The position numbers and the translations under genes are program-made. A stretch of DNA of 64,000 nt, taken from positions 5,084,001 to 5,148,000 of the forward strand of contig NZ_CP010849.1 in the NCBI RefSeq assembly GCF_000931445.1. The letters run 5' to 3'. The notes beneath the pieces are model-generated. The model was not told the DNA's origin, did not search any database, and saw nothing but the letters and a program-made list of their open reading frames with translations. Positions 42,824-51,467 of the stretch are shown here, one piece after another. This DNA comes from Streptomyces cyaneogriseus subsp. noncyanogenus (lineage in GTDB: Bacteria; Actinomycetota; Actinomycetes; Streptomycetales; Streptomycetaceae). Each line of letters opens with the position of its first letter. Position 1 is the first letter of the stretch.

Positions 42824-44299
42824 GTGCCCTCCATGAACGAACTCGTACGCCAGCACACCGCTCTCGACGACTCCGACCTCGAGTGGCTGCACCTGCTGGT
42901 CTCGGAGTGGCAGCTCCTCTCCGACCTCTCCTTCGCCGACCTGGTCCTGTGGGTCCCCACCCGCGACGGCACCCGGTATGTCTCGGTCGCCCAGATGCGC
43001 CCCAACACCGGCCCGACCTCGTACCAGGACGACATGGTCGGCCACCTCGTCCCGCGCGGCCGGCGCCCCATGCTCGACGTCGCCCTGGACGAGGGCCGGA
43101 TCGTGCGCGAGGGCGATCCCGAATGGCGCGAGGAGGTCCCCGTCCGGGTCGAGTCGATCCCGGTACGGCGTCAGGGGCGCGTCCTCGGCGTGATCGCGCG
43201 CAACACCAATCTGCTCACCGTGCGCACCCCGAGCCGTCTGGAGCTCACCTACCTCCAGAGCGCCTCGGACCTCGCGCAGATGATCGCGGCCGGTGCCTTC
43301 CCGTTCGAGAACCAGCAGGTCGACATGGACGCCTCGCCGCGCGTCGGCGACGGTCTGATCCGGCTGGACGCGGACGGCATCGTCCAGTACGCCTCCCCGA
43401 ACGCGCTCTCCGCCTACCACCGTCTCGGCCTCGCCGCCGATCTGGTCGGCCACCACCTCGGCAGGACCACCGCCGAGCTGGCACCGTCCCGCGGCCCGGT
43501 GGACGAGGCGCTCGCCAAGGTGGCCAGCGGCTGGGCGCCGCGCGAGTTCGAGATCGAGGCCCACGACGGCGTCATCCAGTTCCGCGCGATCCCGCTCAAG
43601 CCCAAGGGCACCCGCATCGGTTCGCTGGTGCTGCTCCGGGACGTGACCGAACTGCGGCGCCGCGAACGCGAGTTGATTACCAAGGACGCCACCATCCGGG
43701 AGATCCACCACCGGGTGAAGAACAACCTCCAGACGGTGGCCGCGCTGCTGCGCCTCCAGGCCCGGCGCATAGGGTCCGACCGCGGACGGGAAGCGCTCGA
43801 AGAGGCCGTGCGCCGGGTCGGCTCCATCGCGATCGTGCACGAGACGCTCTCGCAGAACCTCGACGAGCGCGTCGAGTTCGACGACATCGCCGACCGGGTG
43901 CTGGCCATGGTCGCCGAGATCTCGCCGGGCAAGGTCACCGGCCGGCGCACCGGCCGCTTCGGCATCCTGGACGCCGAGGTGGCCACGCCGCTGTCGATGG
44001 TGCTGACCGAGATCCTGCAGAACGCCCTGGAGCACGGATTCCGCGAGGGCGACACCGGCACGGTCGAGGTCGCCGCGGTCCGCGGCGGTACGACGAAGGA
44101 GGCCCGCCTGCTGGTCACCGTCCAGGACGACGGCGTGGGCCTGCCCGAGGACTTCGACCCGCACCGCTCCGGCAACCTCGGCCTGCAGATCGTCCGCACC
44201 CTGGTCGAGGGAGAGCTCGGCGGCACCTTCGACATGGTCCCCGCCCCCGGCCACGGCACGCGCGTCATCCTGGACATCCCCGTACGGGCGCAGAAGTGA
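42824..44299 (+). CDS. pdtaS: PdtaS-like sensor histidine kinase
   Basis: A 491-residue cytoplasmic kinase. An N-terminal GAF-like domain (residues 20-165) is followed by a PAS domain (about 170-285), a HisKA_2 dimerisation helix with the phospho-acceptor in IREIHHRVKNNLQ (about 300), and an HATPase domain (TEILQNALEHGF, VQDDGVGLPEDF, GNLGLQIV, GHGTRV). The order matches mycobacterial PdtaS, which signals to an ANTAR-type RNA-binding response regulator; none is encoded here. As in mycobacteria it neighbours a whiB1-type gene (wblE). The GTG at 42824 lies seven bases after TACGCT, so the mRNA may be leaderless. Confidence 0.9.
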   Translation: MPSMNELVRQHTALDDSDLEWLHLLVSEWQLLSDLSFADLVLWVPTRDGTRYVSVAQMRPNTGPTSYQDDMVGHLVPRGRRPMLDVALDEGRIVREGDPEWREEVPVRVESIPVRRQGRVLGVIARNTNLLTVRTPSRLELTYLQSASDLAQMIAAGAFPFENQQVDMDASPRVGDGLIRLDADGIVQYASPNALSAYHRLGLAADLVGHHLGRTTAELAPSRGPVDEALAKVASGWAPREFEIEAHDGVIQFRAIPLKPKGTRIGSLVLLRDVTELRRRERELITKDATIREIHHRVKNNLQTVAALLRLQARRIGSDRGREALEEAVRRVGSIAIVHETLSQNLDERVEFDDIADRVLAMVAEISPGKVTGRRTGRFGILDAEVATPLSMVLTEILQNALEHGFREGDTGTVEVAAVRGGTTKEARLLVTVQDDGVGLPEDFDPHRSGNLGLQIVRTLVEGELGGTFDMVPAPGHGTRVILDIPVRAQK

Positions 44300-44439
44300 C
44301 GACTCAGCGGGGCCGGGCAAGAGCCGCGACCGCGCCGGTTCCCAAATCCCCATGACCATGGGGGAGTTGCGCACAACGATTCAGCGATGGCGACCAGGGC
44401 GGGGGTCGGCGCCGGGGCGACCGGGGTGTGGACAGCAAA

Positions 44440-44468
44440 AAGCCCCGGACCACCAGTGGTCCGAGGCT
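44440..44468 (-). terminator. Terminator downstream of wblE
   Basis: An imperfect 12-13-bp stem (agcc...cggaccac / gtggtccg...ggct) with a run of five A on the plus strand, hence a U-run on the minus transcript. About 110 bases past the wblE stop. Confidence 0.7.
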
Positions 44469-44577
44469 AGTGCTCGTGCTATGCGCATCGGGGGTACTGC
44501 GCGCTGCGGCTCGGGGGCGGGGGTTGCGTACGCGCTGTACGCGCCGCCAAGCTCAGGCTGTCAGCAGGGGTGGACGG

Positions 44578-44835
44578 TCAGGCGGATGCCTGACGGGCCC
44601 GGTTGCGGGCGGCGCGGCGCTTCATCGCGCGGCGCTCGTCCTCGCTGAGACCACCCCAGACGCCGGAGTCCTGACCGGACTCGAGCGCCCACTGCAGACA
44701 CTGCTCGATCACCGGGCAGCGACGGCAGACGGCCTTGGCTTCCTCGATCTGCAGCAGCGCAGGACCGGTGCTGCCGATGGGGAAGAAGAGCTCGGGGTCT
44801 TCCTCGCGGCAAACGGCGCGGTGACGCCAGTCCAT
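44578..44835 (-). CDS. wblE: WhiB-like iron-sulfur transcription factor WblE
   Basis: An 85-residue WhiB-family protein. Four cysteines (Cys9, then CRRCPVIEQC at 37, 40 and 46) ligate a [4Fe-4S] cluster. The beta-turn GVWGG and the basic tail MKRRAARNRARQ that contacts DNA follow. WhiB proteins bind region 4 of the primary sigma factor. Sequence and its PdtaS neighbour match WblE, the orthologue of the essential mycobacterial WhiB1. AAGGAGAGG lies eight bases before the ATG. The long leader contains an inverted repeat at 44880-44893. Confidence 0.95.
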   Translation of the reverse strand: MDWRHRAVCREEDPELFFPIGSTGPALLQIEEAKAVCRRCPVIEQCLQWALESGQDSGVWGGLSEDERRAMKRRAARNRARQASA

Positions 44836-45153
44836 GGCTGCTACCTCTCCTTGGTATTACGTGCAGGTTGCTTGTGAATGTGAACGCTTTCACGAATCCC
44901 TCAACAAGTGAAGGGCCGATCGCCAGGTTCACTGGCGTGGTCCTTGGATTGAAGAGGGGTTCTGGCGATCTGTGGAGGCCGGTGTTGCGGGCCGTCCCGA
45001 TCGCCACTTAGAGACTCGCAAACCTCAGCGGCGGATACAACCCCTTCCGGAAAGTTTTTTTTGATTCTTCGGTGTCGACTAGGTCACAGCCGTACTTCCA
45101 TGGGGTGGATCCTGGCCTAAACGTTCGAGTGAAAGGACTTTAGCCCCTTCTGC
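44836..45153. other. Long wblE leader/promoter region
   Basis: This 318-base spacer is AT-richer than its surroundings and contains a run of eight T at about 45056-45063. A perfect inverted repeat GTGAA-CGCT-TTCAC sits at 44880-44893, only 45 bases before the wblE start and so inside its leader or at its promoter. No open frame is supported. Confidence 0.55.
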
Positions 45154-46122
45154 TCACACAATCACACGCAGTGCACGGCGTACACCTGTGAACGTCACGC
45201 TCGTCCGCAGCCCCAGATGGTCACCGTCCATCTGAAGGGGTAGCGGCACCTTCGATTGCAAGGTGAACTCGGTCAGATCATGCAGCGAGACGGCATGCCT
45301 GCCATGGGGTCCGCGCTCCGGGGACGAAGTGAGCAACTGGGTGCCATACCGGGCAACCGCGGCCGTCGACAGGCGGCTGAGACCGAAGACATCGAGCCCG
45401 GTATCGAACGTGGCCTTAGGCGACGCGTAGATCGGGCGATTGCCGAGAAACGTCCACGGCGACGTGTTCGAGACTATGGACAGCACCAGGTCGGTGACCG
45501 GTTCCTCACCGGCCCGCTCCAGGCTGATCGTCCCGCTGCGGCGGTGCGGCTCGCCGACGAGCTGGCGCAGCACCTGCCGCACGTACAAGGCGTGCGTCGA
45601 CTTCTTGCCCCGCTCACGGTGCTGCTCGACCCGGCCGACCACCCCGGCGTCGAAGCCCAGTCCGGCGTTGAAGGTGAACCAGCGGGCCGGCACCGCCTCG
45701 TCCTCCGAGCCCGGCGTGCCGGAGGTCAGACCCAGCCCGACGGTCCGCTCGCTGCCCTCGCGCAGCGCGTCCAGCAGGGCGCCGGTGGCCTCCACGGCGT
45801 GGTTGGGCAGGCCGAGGGCGCGCGCGAAGACGTTGGTGGAGCCGCCGGGGACCACCGCGAGACCGGGCAGGTGCTCCGGATCGGGGCCGGCGTGCAGCAG
45901 GCCGTTGACGACCTCGTTGACGGTGCCGTCGCCGCCGAGGGCCACCACCAGGTCGATGTCGTCGCTCTGCGCCGCCTGCCGGCCCAGGTCGCGCGCGTGG
46001 CCGCGGTACTCGGTGGTGACCGCCTCCAGCTTCATCTCGCTGGCGAGCGCGCGGATCAGTACATCGCGCGTGCGCGCACTCGTGGTGGTAGCCGCCGGAT
46101 TGACCACGAGAAGTGCACGCAT
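45154..46122 (-). CDS. Diacylglycerol kinase-family lipid kinase
   Basis: A 322-residue DAGK/YegS-type kinase. The nucleotide-binding signature is DLVVALGGDGTVNEVVNGLL (residues 58-77), followed by VVPGGSTNVFARALG. The C-terminal half has the lipid-kinase beta-sandwich including LQMDGDHLG. Family members phosphorylate diacylglycerol or related lipids at the membrane face. No transmembrane segment. Monocistronic, divergent from the small membrane protein at 46257. Lipid substrate unproven. Confidence 0.92.
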   Translation of the reverse strand: MRALLVVNPAATTTSARTRDVLIRALASEMKLEAVTTEYRGHARDLGRQAAQSDDIDLVVALGGDGTVNEVVNGLLHAGPDPEHLPGLAVVPGGSTNVFARALGLPNHAVEATGALLDALREGSERTVGLGLTSGTPGSEDEAVPARWFTFNAGLGFDAGVVGRVEQHRERGKKSTHALYVRQVLRQLVGEPHRRSGTISLERAGEEPVTDLVLSIVSNTSPWTFLGNRPIYASPKATFDTGLDVFGLSRLSTAAVARYGTQLLTSSPERGPHGRHAVSLHDLTEFTLQSKVPLPLQMDGDHLGLRTSVTFTGVRRALRVIV

Positions 46123-46244
46123 GGGTTGCAGGGTACCTACTGGGTGGTACCGGGCCCAGACCGAGGTGGTGGGCGACGGGGTCCGGCGGGGCGGCCGGGC
46201 CGGTGTCGCGCGGGCCTGTGCGCCGGTGTCCGGGCCGTGCGGGC

Positions 46245-46257
46245 TACCCTTCAGGGG
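46245..46257 (+). promoter_or_regulatory. Leaderless promoter of small membrane protein
   Basis: TACCCT (46245-46250) is followed, after six bases, by the GTG start at 46257. This TANNNT-N6-start spacing is the usual actinobacterial leaderless arrangement. Confidence 0.5.
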
Positions 46258-46712
46258 TGAGCAGTGAGCAGACCCCCGCCCCCGAAGCCGCCGAGTCCAC
46301 CGCAGCGCCGGGCGCCCGTCCGGGACGGCTGACCGTCGCGGCCGGGCTCAACGCTCTGGAGGGGCTGGCACTGGTCGTCGGCGGTGTCTGGATGCTGGTG
46401 GGCGGCCTCACGGGCCACCCCGACGACCGGACCTCGGCCGTCACCGGCGGCGTCACCCTGATCGTCCTCTCCCTGCTGCCGCTGCTCGCGGCCCGCGGGC
46501 TGCTCGCCCTGCGCGGCTGGAGCCGGGGCCCCGCGGTCATCACGCAGATCATGGCGCTGCCCGTCGCCTACAACCTGCTGCAGGCCGACAGCATCGCCAT
46601 TCCGGCGGGGATCGCGCTGGCGGTGGTGGCCGTGGCCGCGCTCGTCCTGATCGTGAACCCGGAGACGACTCGGGCCCTCGGGATCAGGGGGCCCGGCAAC
46701 GCGCAGGAGTAG
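46257..46712 (+). CDS. Conserved four-helix membrane protein, unknown function
   Basis: A 151-residue protein with a disordered Ala/Pro/Glu N-terminus of 30 residues and four transmembrane helices (LNALEGLALVVGGVWMLVGGLT; TGGVTLIVLSLLPLLAARGLLAL; AVITQIMALPVAYNLLQ; IPAGIALAVVAVAALVLIV). The layout is common in Streptomyces and carries no named function. The GTG at 46257 is chosen because TACCCT lies at leaderless spacing; the open frame further upstream is low-complexity. Confidence 0.78.
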   Translation: MSSEQTPAPEAAESTAAPGARPGRLTVAAGLNALEGLALVVGGVWMLVGGLTGHPDDRTSAVTGGVTLIVLSLLPLLAARGLLALRGWSRGPAVITQIMALPVAYNLLQADSIAIPAGIALAVVAVAALVLIVNPETTRALGIRGPGNAQE

Positions 46713-46823
46713 CCCACCGGGGCCGGGCGGACGCCCGCCCTCCCGGGCCTGCTTCCCGGCTGCTTCTCGATCACCTCTCGACCGCTTGCCGACCACTCGT
46801 CGACGTGCTTCGGCCTTCCTCGC

Positions 46824-47951
46824 CTATTCCTCCACGAGGAGCTTCTCCCGAAGCTGCGCCAGGGTGCGCGCCAGCAGCCGGGAGACGTGCATCTGGGAGA
46901 TCCCGACCTCCTGCGCGATCTGCGACTGGGTCATGTTGCCGAAGAAGCGCAACAGCAGGATCCGCTTCTCGCGCGGCGGCAGGTCCTCCAGCAGCGGTTT
47001 GAGCGACTCCCGGTACTCCACGCCCTCCAGCGCCTCGTCCTCGGCGCCGAGGGTGTCGGCGACCGCCGGGGACTCGTCGTCGGTGTCGGGCACGTCCAGG
47101 GAGAGCGTGGAGTACGCGTTCGCGGACTCCAGGCCCTCCAGGACCTCCTCCTCCGAGATCGCCAGCTTCTCCGCGAGCTCGTGGACCGTGGGGGAGCGGC
47201 CGTGCAGCTGCGAGAGCTCCGCCGTGGCCGTCGTCAGGGACAGGCGCAGCTCCTGGAGCCGGCGCGGCACCCGCACCGCCCAGCCCTTGTCGCGGAAGTG
47301 CCGCTTGATCTCGCCGACCACCGTCGGTGTCGCGTACGTCGAGAACTCCACCCCGCGGTCCGGGTCGAAGCGGTCGACGGACTTGATCAGCCCGATGGTG
47401 GCGACCTGGGTCAGGTCGTCCAGCGGCTCGCCGCGGTTGCGGAAGCGGCGCGCGAGGTGCTCGACGAGCGGCAGGTGCATCCGGACCAGCCGGTTGCGCA
47501 GCTCCGCGTACTCGGGGCTGTCCTTCCCCAGCGTGCGCAGCTCGGCGAAGAGGGCGCGCGCCCCGCTGCGGTCCTGCGGGTCGTGCGTACCCTGCGCGCC
47601 GCGCGCGGCCGGTGCCTCGTCCTCGGAGTGTCGCTCGTGCTCGCTCATCGTCCCGCCCGTCGCCCTTTCCCGAGCCCGCGCCCGAGCGCGGACCGGCCGG
47701 ACGGGGGTGCCCCCGATCCGCCCGTCCGCAGGCGCGCTCCGCACGGCACCGTCCTCGTCCCCGGGCCGCTGTCCGTCCGCCGGGAGGCCGGCCCCCGTCG
47801 GGGCGTCCTCCGGATGCGGCCGGGCCTGCTCGGGGATGCCGTCGATGCCGTTCGCCGTGCGCGGGGCCCCGTTCGGAGAACGTGTGCCCTCGGCCGGCAG
47901 CTCCCGTGTGCCGCGCTCTTCGTCCCGCACCGGCCCGTCCCCGTTCCTCAC
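46824..47951 (-). CDS. sigH: Stress-response sigma factor SigH (SigB/SigF family) with long N-terminus
   Basis: An RNA polymerase sigma factor of the SigB/SigF type. Region 2 (LVEHLARRFRNRGEPLDDLTQVATIGLIKSVDRFDPDRGVEFSTYATPTVVGEIKRHFRD), region 3 and region 4 (LPPREKRILLLRFFGNMTQSQIAQEVGISQMHVSRLLARTLAQLRE) are intact. The core begins at the ATG at 47648 (274 residues). The frame remains open through a disordered 101-residue extension to a GTG at 47951 that overlaps the anti-sigma stop (GTGA). SigH of S. coelicolor is known to occur in several N-terminally different forms, so both starts may be used. It controls osmotic and developmental stress. Confidence 0.9.
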   Translation of the reverse strand: MRNGDGPVRDEERGTRELPAEGTRSPNGAPRTANGIDGIPEQARPHPEDAPTGAGLPADGQRPGDEDGAVRSAPADGRIGGTPVRPVRARARARERATGGTMSEHERHSEDEAPAARGAQGTHDPQDRSGARALFAELRTLGKDSPEYAELRNRLVRMHLPLVEHLARRFRNRGEPLDDLTQVATIGLIKSVDRFDPDRGVEFSTYATPTVVGEIKRHFRDKGWAVRVPRRLQELRLSLTTATAELSQLHGRSPTVHELAEKLAISEEEVLEGLESANAYSTLSLDVPDTDDESPAVADTLGAEDEALEGVEYRESLKPLLEDLPPREKRILLLRFFGNMTQSQIAQEVGISQMHVSRLLARTLAQLREKLLVEE

Positions 47952-48361
47952 GCCGGCCCGGGTCCCGCGCCGCGCTGTTTGTAGAGGCTGATCGAAACGG
48001 TTTTGTCCTCGTCCACGGCGGAGGAGACCTTGCCCGCGAGGGCGGACAGGACGGTCCAGGCGAAGGTGTCCCGCGAGGGGGCGTGGCCGTCGGTGGTCGG
48101 TGCCGAGACGGTGACCTCGAGCGAGTCGTCGACCAGGCGGAAGACACAGCTGAGCACCGAGCCGGGCACGGCCTGCTGGAGCAGGATCGCGCAGGCTTCG
48201 TCCACCGCGATGCGCAGGTCCTCGATCTCGTCGAGGGTGAAGTCCAAACGGGCCGCGAGACCGGCCGTGGCCGTCCGCAGCACCGACAGGTAGGCACCCG
48301 CAGCCGGCAGCCGGACTTCCACGAAGTCCTGGGTCGCGGGCTCGCCTGCGATCTGGGACAC
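47948..48361 (-). CDS. RsbW-like anti-sigma factor of SigH (PrsH/UshX)
   Basis: A 137-residue GHKL-fold protein. The N-box is DEIEDLRIAVDEACAILL (about 46-63); the G-box region is degenerate, as in the Streptomyces SigH antagonists. It should sequester SigH by protein contact and be countered by an anti-anti-sigma factor not encoded here. The GTG at 48361 has GGAGG six bases upstream and gives MSQIAGEP at the start. It is translationally coupled to sigH by a GTGA overlap, and so is the first gene of the pair. Confidence 0.9.
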   Translation of the reverse strand: MSQIAGEPATQDFVEVRLPAAGAYLSVLRTATAGLAARLDFTLDEIEDLRIAVDEACAILLQQAVPGSVLSCVFRLVDDSLEVTVSAPTTDGHAPSRDTFAWTVLSALAGKVSSAVDEDKTVSISLYKQRGAGPGPA

Positions 48362-48610
48362 CCTCACCTCCAAGGTGGTACAAGTGTTTCAGGGCCGAGG
48401 GTCGCCCCTCGGGGTAACGCGATACGTGGTTCAGCGGTGACGTTATCGCGCTCCGAACATTCCTGTCCCCGAGCCCCAACCCCTTGCTGTCACTCATAGT
48501 AAACACGCGAATACGCACAGTGGCTAGAGGTTGGGCGGGCCCAAATCGGCGGAGCGCGCGCCGGATTGACGTACCCAGGCGTCAGGCGGTCGAACCGTCC
48601 CGCACCAGGG

Positions 48611-48871
48611 TCACACGAGGACGTGGTCGACGAAGCACCAGCGCCAGCTCTCCCCGGGCTCGAAGGTGCGCATCACCGGGTGGCCGGTCCCCCTGTGGTG
48701 CGCGGTCGCGTGCCGCCCCGGCGAGGAGTCGCAGCAGCCGACGTGACCGCAGGTGAGGCAGAGCCGGAGCTGCACCGGGTCCGTGCCTTCGGCCAGACAT
48801 TCGGGGCATGTCCCGCTCAGAGGTTCGGGATCCGGGTGCGGCAGCGCGTCGGCGTGCGTGCACTGTTTCAT
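48611..48871 (-). CDS. UBP-type zinc-finger protein
   Basis: An 86-residue protein that is essentially one ZnF-UBP domain. The zinc ligands are visible: CPECL, LRLCLTCGHVGCCDSS, then HATAHHRGTGHPVMRTFEPG. In eukaryotes this fold binds the free C-terminus of ubiquitin; in actinobacteria it occurs as small stand-alone proteins of unknown role. The start is an ATG at 48871, divergent from the antiporter start at 48934. Confidence 0.87.
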   Translation of the reverse strand: MKQCTHADALPHPDPEPLSGTCPECLAEGTDPVQLRLCLTCGHVGCCDSSPGRHATAHHRGTGHPVMRTFEPGESWRWCFVDHVLV

Positions 48872-48933
48872 GATTGCCAGATTACGACGGTTGTGCGGGC
48901 GACCGCGCGGGAGAAAGAGGCGGGGCGAGGCGC

Positions 48934-50532
48934 GTGGACGTGATGCCGCTGTTGTTGCTGGTGGCGGGGAGCGCGGCGGTCGCCGCGGCGGCCCGGCGCA
49001 CCCCCGTGCCGGGGCCCCTGCTGCTGGTCGCCGCGGGGCTGGCGGTCTCCTACCTGCCCGGGGTGCCCACGTACACCCTCGACCCGCACGTCGTCCTGCC
49101 GCTGCTGCTGCCCCCGCTGCTGTACACGGCGGCCACCGACAGCTCCTACCTCGATCTGCGGGCGCAGGTGCGGCCGGTCGCGCTGCTGTCGGTGGGGTAC
49201 GTCCTCTTCGCGACCTTCGCCGTCGGCTGGGCCGCCTATCTGATCGTGCCGGACCTGCCGCTGACCGCGGCGCTGGTGCTGGGCGCGGTGGTGGCACCGC
49301 CGGACGCGGTCGCGGCCACCGCGGTCGCGCGCCGGGTGGGGCTGCCGTCCCGGATCACCACGATCCTCCAGGGCGAGTCCCTGGTGAACGACGCCACCGC
49401 GATCACCGCCTACAAGGTGGCGCTCGCGGCGGCGGTCGGCGAAGGCGCCACCTGGGCCGGCGGCATCGGAGAGTTCCTGCTCGCCGCGGTCGGCGGCGTC
49501 GCCGTCGGGCTGGTGCTGATGGTGCCGATCCAGTGGCTGCGCACCCGGCTGCGGGAGGCGCTGCTGCAGAACACGCTCTCCCTGCTCATCCCCTTCGCCG
49601 CCTACGCGGCGGCCGAGCAGGTGCACGCCTCCGGCGTCCTGGCGGTGGTCGTCGTCGCGCTCCACCTCGGCCATCGCGCGTGGCAGGTCGATTTCGCCAC
49701 GCGCCTCCAGGAGGACGCGGTGTGGAAGATGGTGGCCTTCGTCCTGGAGTCCTCCGTCTTCGCGCTGATCGGACTCCAGCTCCCGGTGGTCCTCGACGGC
49801 CTCGGGACGTACGCGGGCGCGGACGCCGCCTGGTACGCGGTGGCCCTCTTCCTGGTCGTCGTCGCGGCCCGGTTCGCGTGGGTGTACCCGGCGACCTTCC
49901 TGCCCCGGATGCTGTCCGCGCGGGTGCGCGCGCGGGAGGAGGAACCCACCTGGAAGGCGCCGTTCGTCGTCGGCTGGGCGGGCATGCGCGGTGTGGTCTC
50001 GCTGGCGATCGCCTTCTCCATCCCGCTCACCGTGCACGGCGGCGCGCCCTTCCCCGGGCGCGACCTCATCCTGTTCCTCACCTTCACCACCGTCATCGGC
50101 ACCCTGGTCGTGCAGGGCGTGACCCTGCCGCCGCTGATCCGCCTGCTGCGGTTCCCCGGACGCGACGCGCAGGCGGAGACGCTCGCGGAGGCCAACGCCC
50201 AGGCGCAGGCCTCGCTGGCCGCCGAGCGGCGCTTGACGGAGCTGCTGACCGACGAGCGCAACGCGCTTCCCGGACCGCTCGCCGACCGGCTGCGCACGGT
50301 CCTGGAGCGCCGCCGCAACGCCGTGTGGGAACGGCTCGGCCAGTCCAACCCGGTCACCGGCGAGAGCGCCGACGACACCTACCGGCGGCTGTCCCGGGAG
50401 ATGATCGGCGCCGAGCGCGAGGTCTTCGTCGCGCTGCGGGACGCCCGCCGGATCGACGACGAGATGCTCAGGACGCTGCTGCGCAGGCTGGACCTGGAGG
50501 AGGCGGCGGCCTACCGGGAGACCGCGCGGTGA
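48934..50532 (+). CDS. Na+/H+ antiporter (CPA1/NhaP-type)
   Basis: A 532-residue protein with 11-12 transmembrane helices over residues 1-410, then a 120-residue cytoplasmic helical tail. The CPA1 ion-binding region is visible: GAVVAPPDAVAATAVARRVGLPSRITTILQGESLVNDATA (the ND pair), and the arginine segment GWAGMRGVVSLAIAFSIP. The tail is rich in Arg/Glu and probably regulatory. The GTG at 48934 follows GGGGCGAGG. Exchanges Na+ or another monovalent cation for protons; specificity not determined. Confidence 0.92.
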   Translation: MDVMPLLLLVAGSAAVAAAARRTPVPGPLLLVAAGLAVSYLPGVPTYTLDPHVVLPLLLPPLLYTAATDSSYLDLRAQVRPVALLSVGYVLFATFAVGWAAYLIVPDLPLTAALVLGAVVAPPDAVAATAVARRVGLPSRITTILQGESLVNDATAITAYKVALAAAVGEGATWAGGIGEFLLAAVGGVAVGLVLMVPIQWLRTRLREALLQNTLSLLIPFAAYAAAEQVHASGVLAVVVVALHLGHRAWQVDFATRLQEDAVWKMVAFVLESSVFALIGLQLPVVLDGLGTYAGADAAWYAVALFLVVVAARFAWVYPATFLPRMLSARVRAREEEPTWKAPFVVGWAGMRGVVSLAIAFSIPLTVHGGAPFPGRDLILFLTFTTVIGTLVVQGVTLPPLIRLLRFPGRDAQAETLAEANAQAQASLAAERRLTELLTDERNALPGPLADRLRTVLERRRNAVWERLGQSNPVTGESADDTYRRLSREMIGAEREVFVALRDARRIDDEMLRTLLRRLDLEEAAAYRETAR

Positions 50533-50551
50533 CCAGGGGCCCGGCGGGGGG

Positions 50552-51463
50552 CTAGGGGAAGGGGCGGCCGGTGACGACGGCCGCGACCGTGCTCCCGCGC
50601 GGGAAGGCGCCCTCCTCGGCCAGGGCGGTCAGGGCGTAGAGCATTTTGGCCACATAGAGGCGCTCCACGGGCAGCCCGTGCCGCCGTTCGAAGTCGGCCG
50701 CGAAGGCGTCGAGCTCGGGCGGGACGCGCGCGTAGCCGCCGAAATGGAAGCGCTCCTCCAGCCGCCAGTCGCCGCGCGGACCGCCGAACGCCCGCTCCTG
50801 GAGCCGCCGTACGTCGCCGGCGAGGAAGCCGCCCCTGAGGACGGCCACGCCCAGAGCCCGCCGGCCGGGGGAGAGGCCGGCGGCCAGTCCGGCCAGGGTG
50901 CCCCCGGTGCCGCACGCCACGGCGACGACATCGGCCACGTCCCCCAGCTCCTCCCCGAGCGCGCGGCAGCCGCGCACGGCGGCGGCGTTGCTGCCGCCCT
51001 CGGGCACGACGTACGCGTCCTCGGCGCCGCACGCGCGCAGGATCGCCTCGCGCGCCTCGGGCTCGGCCTTGCGCCGATATGTCGATCTGTCGACGAAATG
51101 CAGCCGCATGCCGTCGCGCGCGCACCGGGCCAGGGAGGGGTTGAGCGGCCGGCCGGCGAGTTCCTGGCCGCGGACCACGCCGATGGTGGGCACGCCGAGC
51201 AGGCGGCCCGCGGCGGCGGTGGCCCGGAGGTGGTTGGAGTAGGCGCCGCCGAACGTGACGACCGGACGGCCGGCCGCCGCCGCGAGGTTGGGAGCGAGTT
51301 TGCGCCACTTGTTGCCGACCAGCTCCGGATGGATCAGGTCGTCGCGCTTGAGCAGCAGGCGGATGCCGTGCCGGGCGAAACGGTCGTCCGTCACCTCCCG
51401 CAGCGGGGAGGGGAGGCGGGGATGGAGGACGTCCGGGCCGGTCACGGCACCATTGTCGGTCAT
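50552..51463 (-). CDS. PLP-dependent D-cysteine desulfhydrase/ACC deaminase family enzyme
   Basis: A 303-residue fold-type II PLP enzyme. The Schiff-base lysine lies in LVGNKWRKL (about residue 52), the next conserved block is TFGGAYSNHLRATAAAGR, and the phosphate-binding loop is CGTGGTLAGLAAGL. The size is slightly shorter than ACC deaminases, and the family includes D-cysteine desulfhydrases. Substrate cannot be assigned. It starts four bases after the amidase stop on the same strand, so the two are probably co-transcribed. Confidence 0.87.
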   Translation of the reverse strand: MTDNGAVTGPDVLHPRLPSPLREVTDDRFARHGIRLLLKRDDLIHPELVGNKWRKLAPNLAAAAGRPVVTFGGAYSNHLRATAAAGRLLGVPTIGVVRGQELAGRPLNPSLARCARDGMRLHFVDRSTYRRKAEPEAREAILRACGAEDAYVVPEGGSNAAAVRGCRALGEELGDVADVVAVACGTGGTLAGLAAGLSPGRRALGVAVLRGGFLAGDVRRLQERAFGGPRGDWRLEERFHFGGYARVPPELDAFAADFERRHGLPVERLYVAKMLYALTALAEEGAFPRGSTVAAVVTGRPFP

Positions 51464-51467
51464 CCGT

